Assembly (NCBI GenBank): GCA_031835245.1
Contig: JAVKOQ010000584.1
Span: 1 to 26,060 of the forward strand
DNA from: Balamuthia mandrillaris
Lineage: Eukaryota; Discosea; Longamoebia; Balamuthiidae
Reading direction: 5' to 3'
Length of the DNA stretch: 26,060 nucleotides
This document shows positions 1 through 8,567 of the stretch, piece after piece. Each line of letters starts with the position of its first letter. The stretch's first letter is position 1. The translations under genes and the position numbers were made by a program. The notes beneath the pieces were generated by a model that was not told the origin of the DNA, did no database searches, and saw nothing but the letters and a program-made list of their open reading frames with translations.

Positions 1-1961
1 AATCCCAGAACCGAACTAATCGCAGCGTTCTCAACAATCGTAACGCCCGCAACGTGGTGACACCTGGAGTTGACCGGTTTCCCAGGACCACTAGAACTAT
101 TTCGACCCACCCGATAATGACCACCACGCAGTCGAATAGGTTGAAGCCATCTTTGCTAAGATACAGCCACAAGCCCAAGGCGTACAGCCGGATGAAGATT
201 TCCACCGTGAACAAACTGTTGAGGACAATATTGGCGATGAAGAGGAAGCGCGTGTAGCTGTCTGGTTGGTCCTTGAAGACCATAGCCAGTGTCACTGTGT
301 TAAGTGCAATGAGGCACATGATGATGACTTCGAACCATCGAGCGCTGGTGACATGATTGTCCACCCAAGTTGCTCCTCTATAGTACAACCCTCGTAACGA
401 GTGACCGTCCAGTTGGTTCCATTCTTTTGTTGAAGGCCTTTTCAGCCAGTAGCAAAAGCGTGTCCATTTCCTCTGGCATGCGCTAACCAGTGAAGTACCA
501 ATCCTTCGGCTAGTCTTTGCGCTTTGGTTGGGGGAACAGGTGCTTTGCTTTTCGTCCTTGGAATACACGCCGTGGCTCGCGCCATTGTAATGTGAACCTT
601 CTCTGCTTTGTTGATACTCTTGTTCCTCTTCGCTCTCTTCAGCATTTCGTGATTCTTCCTTGCCTTCACCTTCGTCAGCCCGCAAGTCCTCGTCATCCTC
701 TACGTCTACTACATCATTAAATGTTCTCATTTCAACTTCATCTCTTCCATCTACCGCCTCGTTCCGTGAAGTTTGCTCTCGTTGCTCGCTCTCCAGTTGT
801 TGTTTGCACTCCTCTCCAAGATCGTGATACGTGCTCTCTACGATGCCGAGAAAGAGGTTGATAATGAAGAAGGCGCCAATAAAAACTACTGCTAAGAAGA
901 ACAGTCCAGCAAAGTAGTTGGTGGAGTCCATAACGAGGTACATGGTGGCGGTCCACTCTTCCATCATCGCGCATTGGAACAGGTTGATTGTGGCTATCAA
1001 GAAGTTGTCAAAGGATACGGTTCCAAAGGCGGGGTTGGTGTTGGTTTCCTGGCAGGCGGCCTCCTCTAGCCCCTCCACTTCGTCACACTCCAAGCCTCCC
1101 ACCACGGTATCTTCTCTCACGCAAGTTATGTCTGCGTCGAAAAAGCCCTCCACGGAAGAAGAGGAAGAAGCGTTGGCGGCGGTGAGAACACAATGCTTAC
1201 GAAGCTGACCGCCAAAGAGAACAACTGAAGGAATACCGAAGAGAAGGAAGAAGAGGCAGAGCAAGCCTAGCACGTTCAACAGGTAAGGAATGCTGAGGAT
1301 GAGGGTTGCCACGATGCGACGCAGCTTGGGGATGGCAGACAACAGCCGCAACGTTCGAAAGACCCTCACGGCTCTCACCACGCTGGCCACGTTAGCCGTC
1401 TCACCGCCTGATAGCTCCAGCAGTAGCATCCCCCAGTTCACCAATAAAATGACAAAGTCCAGCCAGTTCCATCCGTCTCGGAGGTAGGCTCCTTTGTGGA
1501 GGATAAGCCCAAAAGCCAAGACTTTGAGCACCAGCTCCACCGTGTAGATTCCCAAGAAGACCTTGTCCGCTATGTCTATCACCCTGTTGCGCGGAGAGTC
1601 GGATGGAGCAGTGGGGTCTCCGCATGCCAGAAAGACGGCGTTCAGCACCACAACGGATATGATAAAAGCTTCAAACCATGTAATAATGGCAAAACAAAAC
1701 AAAACAAGAAAAAACAGAAGAAAAGGGTCATGGAACTAGTTAACAAGTGGCCGGAAGGAACAACGCTGGAAAGGAACGAAAAACAACATATTTTAAACAA
1801 AACAAATGAAAAGGATATTTGCTGGTAACAAAGGCAAGCAGCACGCGGCGGAAAGGGTTATTGCTCCACAGAACGAACAGGGCTCGTTTCGGTTGCAAGC
1901 AACAGCAAGAGCCACTGCAACGCTGGGAAGAAGGACAAGGCGGCTTGGTGTCAGAGTTCAT
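1..1961 (-). CDS. Voltage-gated cation channel, Cav-like, N-terminal part (3' end outside window)
   Basis: Minus-strand gene with two visible exons, 1961-1819 and 1679-1, joined by an AT-AC intron. The second exon stays open for about 559 codons to the window edge. Reading from the start: a cytosolic stretch with NPFRR, then S1 beginning WFEAFIISVVVLN, an S4 with arginines every third residue (VRAVRVFRTLRLL), a pore loop with FQCAMMEEW (Trp near residue 290), and an S6 ending INLFLGIVES. An acidic linker of about 130 residues follows, then a second channel domain from S1 to its S4 (LRALRLLRTLRLVR). This is the plan of four-domain Cav/Nav channels, and the Glu in the pore resembles domain I of calcium channels. 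It should sit in the plasma membrane and pass cations, probably Ca2+, on depolarisation. The ATG at 1961 is tentative: CCTTCTTCCCAG just after it looks like a 3' splice site, so a further upstream exon may exist. Confidence 0.9.
1680..1818 (-). other. U12-type AT-AC intron in the channel gene
   Basis: On the minus strand the exon ends ...ACCAGCAA, followed by ATATCCTTTT, the consensus U12-type AT-AC donor. The 139-nt intron ends ...CCATTATTAC before ATGGTTTGAAG. Splicing there gives AFVTSK-WFEAF in one frame. I found no GT-AG pair that does this, because no AG lies between the pyrimidine run and the conserved WFE. TTCCATGAC (plus-strand 1735-1727) matches the U12 branch consensus TTCCTTRAY at 8 of 9 positions, but it lies about 48 nt from the acceptor, farther than the usual 10-20 nt. 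Confidence 0.85.
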
Positions 1962-2437
1962 GAAGCGGAGCAAACTCTAAACACGCCCGCTGTGCGCGTT
2001 GCTTCGTTTCTCTTTTCGCGTTTAAACGCAAATGCACTACAAATGAATGAATTACAATAACGTTAATGAGGTGAATCACTGAAGGATAAAAAAACCTACT
2101 TATCGGTTATAATTATAACAGAGATAGTGGCGATAAAAGTTCGGAAGGGAGCAGGAAAAGGCGTGATCATGATGAACACAGAGCTGTTGTTTACGAGAAA
2201 AGACGAGCTTCGCAGAAGATAGAGTTGTTGTTCAAAATTGAAAGGCAACGAAGCGAGTCGCACAGAACAGAAAAAGGAGAGAAACACCGGAGTTGAAGGT
2301 CAATATCAAAAGAGAGGCCAGAGGGACAATGAAAAGTGCAGAACAACACCCGAGGGGAAGAAGTGCCACCCTCCATACCAGCTAAGTTTGGTTAGTTGTC
2401 TTTTCCAGAAGCTTTTCAGGAGAAGTGTGGCGTCACC

Positions 2438-3530
2438 TTATGTATCTGTGTCCACCAACAAGGAGTACTCGGCAGAGGGAGGTCCACTAAAAGCTCCGGC
2501 TGCGCAAACCCTCGGAGTGGAGAGAGAAACAAGGCCAGTGGAAGACCAGTTTGCATGGCCGAAGAAGTGAGGGAGTATGCCCAGTTCGCAGTATTTTGGC
2601 TCAAGGTGATATTCAACTGAGAGGAAGATGTATTCCAGTCGAGCAATGACTGGTACTCCGCTCCATTGGTCCTAACAGTGGTTTCAACGATGTCAGCGAA
2701 TGTACCACTCCAAGCTTAACAAGAAGGGATGTAATGGTACCAATGGGTCGCCCGTCATTGTGTCAAGAGGCAAATACCAAAGCGTTGGTTTGGAGGCATT
2801 ATCCAACAACCCCTTGCAGTCTGCTCTCTTGCTCAGGTCGTAGGTCACAATTAGGATCGGGTTAGCATTAATGGGTGGGGGTTCAGCAAGGAAGAGTTCG
2901 TGAGGGACTACACAAGCCTTTCGCTCCAACATGAGGCTTGGAATGGGTTGGGAATAAGGTTGAACACGTTCATCATAGATGGCTAAGCCTCCCACATGAG
3001 AACAATGGAGTGTACCGTTTGTATGAGCGTTAGCGGTGCAAGAGGCTGTTCTTCTCCACTATCTTTGACTGTTACCGCCTGAAGTCGATGTGAGCGAACC
3101 ATAATGAGGGGTTGGTTGAGGAAGAATCAACAACGTACAGTAAACGTGGCACGTCCACCAGGAGCATCAAAATGAACGGAGCCACTTTCGTTGAGACAAA
3201 ACACGAAACAGCAAAGTCAGAGTCCAAGGCTGAAAGGAGATCAAACTGTTGGAGAGGGTCAGTCCTGGAGGCACTCTGTACTCTCCTTCCAAAATGCGAA
3301 CCGTCACGTCCTCGCTACCCCCACCTTGGCTGGCAGCTCCTCCAAGGAGGTCACGCAGTCGGAGCAATTGTGGCCAAGTGTTACCTCTATCGGCTTTCCT
3401 TGAACCAGAAGTACAGCTCTTTTTGTTTTGCGATAAACAAATTGCGCAGGGATGGGAGTCGAACCGAACAACTTTCGGTTTCCTTCCGTGGTAATATAGG
3501 ACGCCTTTTGCTGCAACTGTTTCCTTTCGG
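2438..3530 (-). other. Unresolved protein-like stretch: short-intron gene or decayed gene
   Basis: Several minus-strand frames look coding but do not form one reading frame. One (about 3380-3250) contains DVTVRILEGEYRVPPGLTL, which resembles the first coils of secreted beta-helix proteins. One (2989-2693) contains PHELFLAEPPPINANPI. Near 2671-2438, two overlapping frames both look plausible: one begins DQWSGVPVIARLEYIF and ends at TAA 2438-2440; the other contains LLDWNTSSSQLNITL. Possible short introns (GTACGT...TTCAG, about 60 nt near 3080-3140; GTGGGA...CCAAG, about 59 nt near 2940-3000; GTACCA...GTTAG, 2672-2740) would link some pieces, but not all junctions agree in phase. It could be a real gene with introns of about 60 nt or a degraded copy. 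I cannot name a function. Confidence 0.35.
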
Positions 3531-3643
3531 GGGCGATGGGATGCCTTTTGATGGTTGTCCATTCTGGTCAAAGCGCCGATGTTTGCTGACCACAGAACAT
3601 TCGCCCTATTTTTTTGCAGAATACCACAACAACCAAAACCAAC

Positions 3644-5912
3644 ATGGAGGTGCCCTGGTCAAAACTGCTTCTTGCCGCCCTGGCTTGCCTTGTTGCTCTT
3701 CTTGTTCTCCAGCTGGTACGTTGCTTTGCTAGGCCTGCATTGTCAAGAGCTACCTTTCTAACCAATCCAGCATTGGCAACGAAAGGGGTTCTATATTTTG
3801 AGATACTGGTACCAGCTCTGGCGCTTCCGCCACATTCCCCACATCAAACAACTGTTCCACTTTGGCTCGTTGTATGCAAACTTATCTCCCCGATGGTTGT
3901 TTCCTTATGACATGAACGTGTCGTTGCGCTGGAGAGAACTCTTTACGGAAAAGAACTCCTCCGTCATTGCGTTCATTTGCAACGAAAAACCTCAGGTTAT
4001 TGTCAAGTAAGTTCTTGTACGCTTTTGTTGTGCTGACCTGCCGGGGTAACAACACTTTTCTACCAACAGCGATGCCGAGATAGTAAGGCAGCTCTTTAGC
4101 GACAGTACCCTGTTCCCCAAGCCACCAGAACTTTACAATATACTTCGAGTGTACGGCGACAACATTGTCAGCATTGCTGATGCAGGACCCCAGTGGAAAA
4201 AACAGAGGTAAGCTTCTTCCTTCGCTCAACCTTTCACACTTTATTTAACCTGGTCTATTTGGAAAGAGCATTGTGCTCGCCAGCCTTTTCCATCGCCAAC
4301 TTGAAGCTTGTCAGCAAGGTGGTAGTTGCTTCCTGTCACAACATTTTCAAAGAGTGGGAAGCAAAGGCCACACCCAAAGGCTCCCAATGGGAAGTCCAGG
4401 TTGACCTCCTCCACGAAATCACCAAAACAGCGTTGGCCATCATTTCAGAAGCTGGGTTTGGCAGTGAGGCCGTGTTCGAACCGGAGGAAGGAACCCATCA
4501 TATGTTGTCCTTCTGGGTTTGTCTTTATCCCTCCTCTCGTTGTTCTTCTTTCCTTCTCTGCATGATGACGACACTAACCTTTAGCCTACTTGTGAAAATC
4601 AGAACTGTGTGAACAATATCACAGAACTATTGTGGCTTCGTCTCGGGTTTCCAAACATTGTCAAGCTGGTTCCCTTCAGCAAGCCTAAACTCGCCAAGCA
4701 AACTTTTATCGAGTTTGAGCAATACATAAACGAGTTTATCGCAGAGCGAAAGAAGAAGCAGAATGTACCGCCCTTCGATGCAAACTTTCTCCATACTTAG
4801 TTGCTCACGTTTATCATGTTGGCTCTCCCAAAAAAAGTTAAACGAAGGCAGAGCTGACCTTTTATCGCTGCTGTTGCGGGCGGAAGACCCAGACTCCAAC
4901 ATACGACTCACAGATGAAGAGATTCGAGCCAATATCTTCATTTTCTTGTTTGCTGGTTTGTTTCCTTTCGCTTTGCTATTGTTCTGCTTCTATTGGGTTG
5001 ACATCGCCACGTTTTAGGCCATGAAACGACATCGCACGCTATGTCCTTTGCTTCTGCTTTGCTAGCTCTTCATCCAGATGTTCAGCAGAAGGTATTGGTT
5101 ACTGCATGAACTAAGCTTCTCAAACCGGGTTGGCTAACCTTGGTTGATAACTAAAAGGTGTACGATGAGGTGCAGCAACTTCTTCAAGAAAAGAAAGAAG
5201 CTGGTGACCAGAGCGAAGACCTGACCTACGATGACCACAAAAAACTTAATTACACTTTGAGTGTGTTCAAGGAAACTCTTCGCATGTTCCCGCCCGTTGT
5301 CCTCCTTCCAAAGATGGCCAGAGAAGCGGTTGAGATCGGTGGCTACAAAATCCCAAAGGGGGTATGTGTGAGAGAAGCAGAGAAGCAAGAAAGAGAGAGA
5401 GAGAGAGGGGAGAGAGACAGGGAGAGCAAGAAAGAAAGAAGGAAGCCAAACAAACAGGGTAAGAGCAGAGAGAAGGCTGTGGTATGCTTACTTTCCCTCT
5501 GCTACAGGCCTCGATTTCTATCGCATCGTTTGCATTGCACCGAAACGAGAAATACTGGTCGGAACCGGATCTGTTCAAACCGGAGAGATTCCTCAAGATG
5601 AGCGAAGACAGTGGCAACAACGTCAATCCATATGCCTATGCCCCATTTTCTGGTGGTAGACGGTACGTGTAGACCAACTCCACGTTGTATGCAGCAAGCT
5701 GATCATTCCAAATGCTCACAACTCACAGGAGTTGCTTGGGGATGAAGTTCGCCGAGGTGGAAGCAGTACTTCTGTTGGCCTCCATTATCAGATCATTCAG
5801 CCTGCACGTTCCTCCCGGCGTGGACCCAGCTTCTCTCCTGGAAGTAAAGATCGGGCTGACTGCCACTCCTAAGCACGGCACTCCACTGCTTCTGCGCAAA
5901 AGAACAGATTAA
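3644..5912 (+). CDS. Cytochrome P450 monooxygenase, microsomal type
   Basis: Ten exons: 3644-3715, 3816-4006, 4070-4207, 4267-4516, 4603-4764, 4838-4955, 5018-5091, 5158-5361, 5508-5662 and 5729-5912. All junctions are GT-AG and keep phase, giving 515 residues, a normal P450 length. Residues 1-24 form a hydrophobic N-terminal anchor (KLLLAALACLVALLVLQL), so the enzyme should sit on the ER facing the cytosol. Visible motifs: C-helix WKKQR; I-helix oxygen-binding AGHETTS (about 310-316); K-helix ExxR as KETLR (374-377); PERF (428-431); and the heme loop FSGGRRSCLG with axial Cys457. All catalytic landmarks are present, so it looks functional. The substrate is unknown. Sequence style recalls the CYP3/CYP4 side of the superfamily, but I would not assign a family. 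TTTTTTTGCAG at 3609-3619 may be the acceptor of a 5'UTR intron. Intron 8 holds a GA-rich tract, unlike the pyrimidine-rich introns of its neighbours. Confidence 0.95.
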
Positions 5913-6236
5913 ATAGGATAGGCCTCATCCTCTCCAAACACTTTCTCGTTCTCCACTCATGTTTTATGTGACCGCAGAAAGGGAGAGAGCAGAGGCCCGT
6001 CCGCGTCACTGATCAAGATGGTGGTTGGGCTCAGGGGAAGACGCCATGGCTTGTCGTTGGAGGAAAAGGCCAAGGATATGGTCACTGATCTTGAAGCGAG
6101 TATTCTTCCTCTTCCTAGCAGAACACACAGTCTTTCCTGCATGCAAAGCGGAATGAAAGAATGAAAGAAGAAAGAGGGGAGAAGAAAAGATCGAACCAAT
6201 GAAAGACAGACACATAAATGAAGAAAGAAAGGAGCG
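5913..6236. other. Convergent 3' gap between P450 and MYND genes
   Basis: Both flanking genes end here, so this is mainly 3'UTR. I see no canonical AATAAA. A short plus-strand ORF (6018-6164, 48 codons, starting MVVGLRGRRHGLSLEEKAKD) has a somewhat protein-like composition, but nothing else supports it. The right part is a GAAAGAAGAAAGA purine run, which is pyrimidine-rich in the sense of the MYND transcript. Confidence 0.4.
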
Positions 6237-7278
6237 TTATCGCTCGTGTTTTTTGGGTTGAGAAGGTGCACAGCGAGTCTTATGAGTAGGCCAGTGAGCC
6301 ACTTGACATGACTTTGAGCAATAGAGCATGTTCTTACATCGTCCACACTTGAGCAAAGAGGTGCCATCAGGCTTGGAGTCCGCTCCACAAAGGCCACACT
6401 CGTTGGTTAATCCTTCGCTGGTCAGCACGCCGTGCTTCTCGGCGGTGGCTGTCATCCATGGCTTTAGAGGGCTCTCTTGCTGTAGCACCTCCTCCACGTA
6501 CTCCTGGAGGAGAAGCACCAGCGTGGTGACGATCATGGAGCCGCGAAGCACTGCGTTCTCATACTCTATGGCCTCGATGACGCCGTTCATCGCCATCATG
6601 GAGCGCAGCTTAGCCCCATGTTCGGTTTTGAGGTACTTCTTGTGCATAACATAACTTTCCTCGTTTGTCATCACCACAAACTTGATGCTCTGTTTGATCG
6701 AAATGAAGGAGTTTAAAAAACCCCTCATCAGCTATAAAAGAAGATCGAGAAGCAGAGAGAAGAGAAGCAGAGAAGCGGAGAAGAGAACGAGAGAAGGTAG
6801 AAGCAGGGAGAGAAGGAGGTACGTTGGGAGGTATTCCTTCCACCGGCTGAAGGTACATCTCTCCTCGCATCGCACGAATGTTCCTGACAAAGGCAAGATC
6901 CTCATGGAACATGTCCCAGTAGTCCGCAAACAAAGCACGCTTCTGCATCAGATCTGGACAGTAGTTACCTTTGCTCAGCGGCCCGAGCACCATCTCTGGG
7001 ATCATAACGGTGTTGACGGTGGAGTGCGTAAAGTCCTTCGGCATGTAAGGAGAGACGGTGCGGATCAGCCCCTGCCTTTGGGCCAAAGGGAGCGCGGCCC
7101 AGTAGGCGCGAAAGCCCGCCGAGTGTTGCTGCCAGAGGCCTCTCAGGCAGAGGAGGGCCTTGGCGGAACCCTTGGTCGTGGTATCGAAGATTTCGGGCAT
7201 GTGCTTGCCGAGGCCATCGTCCAGAAATTCCTTGGTGTCCTTGGCCTCTGCCTCCCAGTCGACCTCCTTCCTCTCCAT
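6237..7278 (-). CDS. MYND-type zinc-finger protein
   Basis: Two exons, 7278-6823 and 6731-6237, with a 91-nt GT-AG intron in phase 0, give 316 residues. The C-terminus carries a complete MYND finger: C264-x2-C267 (CGLCGADSK), C281-x2-C284 (CGRC), C290 and C294 (YCSKSCQ), H302 and C306 (HWPTHKTRC). MYND fingers bind two zinc ions and mediate protein-protein contacts. The N-terminal 250 residues are probably helical (WEAEAKDTKEFLDDGLGKHM, then a long hydrophobic region) and I do not recognise a domain there. No SET-domain motifs flank the finger, so it is not an obvious SMYD methyltransferase. The start at 7278 is the first ATG of the open frame. The gene is divergent from the lysine-rich protein gene at 7636 and convergent with the P450. 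Confidence 0.88.
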
Positions 7279-7635
7279 CCCAGCGCGGCCACTACGTTCT
7301 CTCTACGCAAAGACTTTTGTTTTTTTTCTCTCTCTCTCCCTCTCTCTCTCTTTGTGTCGACACGGCGAACCGCCAGCCGCTTTCCCCTCTGAACAGGGGC
7401 GGTGCTGTCCTCCGCCCTCTTGAAGTTGGAGTTTTGCGAGGAAGGTGAGAGGGCTTTGGCCACTCTTAGAGAAACCAACCACAGCCCAGCTGCGGCCCTT
7501 GGCCAAAGAGACTTCTTGTGGTGCCGTGATCGCAGAAGCAAGCGAGACCGGTAACCTCCTTCAGCTGTTGGGTTTCATTTGAAGTTTGAATTTTTAGTGT
7601 AATAAAAAAAAAAGGTTAGAAATAAAGGCAATAAG
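7279..7635. promoter_or_regulatory. Divergent intergenic/promoter region
   Basis: The 357 bp between two divergently transcribed genes must hold both promoters and 5'UTRs. It includes a T/CT tract (about 7318-7352), the 10-bp perfect palindrome GTGTCGACAC at 7354-7363, and a T-rich then A-rich stretch just before the lysine-rich gene. No clear TATA box is seen. Confidence 0.5.
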
Positions 7636-8091
7636 ATGCCGCCAACAAAGAGGACTGGGGGTGCCAAAAAGGCTGGTGGTGGTAAAACGGGTGGCCGCTC
7701 TCCGGTATCTCTCTCTTCTCTTCCGTGTCTTCTTCTTCTTCCTCTTCTTCTCTTTCTCTCTTCACCAAACAAAACAAAAACAAACAAAAAACGAGAAGCC
7801 ATTTGCTGAGCATAAATAAACAAAAAGGTAGCAGCGGCTGTGAAGAAGCAGAAAGCGACCAAGTCATCAGCCGCCACGAAGAAAAAGACGACTTCCCTCA
7901 AAGCCACGAAAAAGATCGACAAAAAGGCTAACAACAGTGCCGCCAAGAAAAAAAAGTCAGCCCCGACAAAGCCCACAAACACAGCCATGCGAACCCACGC
8001 TGAGAAGCTTGCCTTGTCCTCAGCTTCGCTGGCCCTCAAGCATGGTTCCTCCGATGCTGCTCGGATGATGAACGCCCTTCGCAAAACATAG
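7636..8091 (+). CDS. Small lysine/alanine-rich basic protein (histone H1-like composition)
   Basis: Two exons, 7636-7704 and 7828-8091, with a 123-nt GT-AG intron in phase 0, encode 110 residues, of which 24 are lysine. The protein starts MPPTKRTGGAKKAGGGK, continues with repeated KK/KKK blocks separated by A, T and S, and ends in a likely amphipathic helix (THAEKLALSSASLALKHG). Composition fits a nucleic-acid-binding or chromatin protein such as an H1-like linker histone tail, but no globular winged-helix domain is visible. The name therefore rests on composition alone. The intron is strongly CT-rich on the sense strand. The start is the first ATG and follows an A-rich leader. Confidence 0.75.
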
Positions 8092-8567
8092 CTAGCCCTT
8101 CTCCTCTCCCTCTTCCTCCAGCCCTTGCCTGATGAAAATAATTTCCAATAATTGACGATTAAACGAAGAAAAAGGCGAAAACAATTGTTGCCGAGCATCA
8201 AATTAGGATATTCATTGCGATAATTGTCGACGAAACGACGTCTGCGCAATCAAAATAATGAACAAGCGAATCAGGAGGAGCCCCACCAGAATAAACCCGG
8301 AATGCGTTTCACGGAAGAGCCTCCTCCTCCTCTCCGCTCTACCCATTTATTTATTTTTTTTAACAAGACATTCTTTGCACACACAAGTGCCACTTGTTTC
8401 TTTTCTTCTTTCTTCTTTCGTTGCGTGTGCCCCCTCTCCCTTCTCTTTTTGGTTGGCCCCTGAGAAAAACAACAACCCCAAAAAGTTGTACCTTTACTTT
8501 TATTTTTATTTATTCATTTATTTATTTGGGTTGAGAGAAGAAAAAAACAAACACAAAAAAGAGAGAG
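8092..8567 (+). promoter_or_regulatory. AT/T-rich intergenic region upstream of the BRCT gene
   Basis: This 476-bp stretch has no convincing gene. It contains ATAATTGTCGACGAAACGACGTC around 8219-8241, a TTGTCGAC element shared with the 21486-21773 promoter. A long T-rich segment (about 8340-8525) ends in TTTATTTATTTGGG, and an A-rich leader runs directly into the ATG at 8568. Confidence 0.45.

Noticed and set aside
2096-2287. Possible upstream first exon of the channel (MITPFPAPFRTF... followed by GTAGGT)
   Set aside because: Its donor phase does not match the candidate acceptor near 1923, so I left it out of the model.
3430-3530. tRNA-like T-arm on the minus strand (GGTTCGACTCC, a perfect B-box)
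   Set aside because: The flanking T-stem pairs poorly, no matching acceptor 5' strand or A-box lies at the right distance, and no proper anticodon loop is seen. Probably chance.
3112-3732. Plus-strand ORF of 206 codons upstream of the P450
   Set aside because: It overlaps P450 exon 1 in another frame, has no recognisable motif, and lies opposite more protein-like minus-strand frames.
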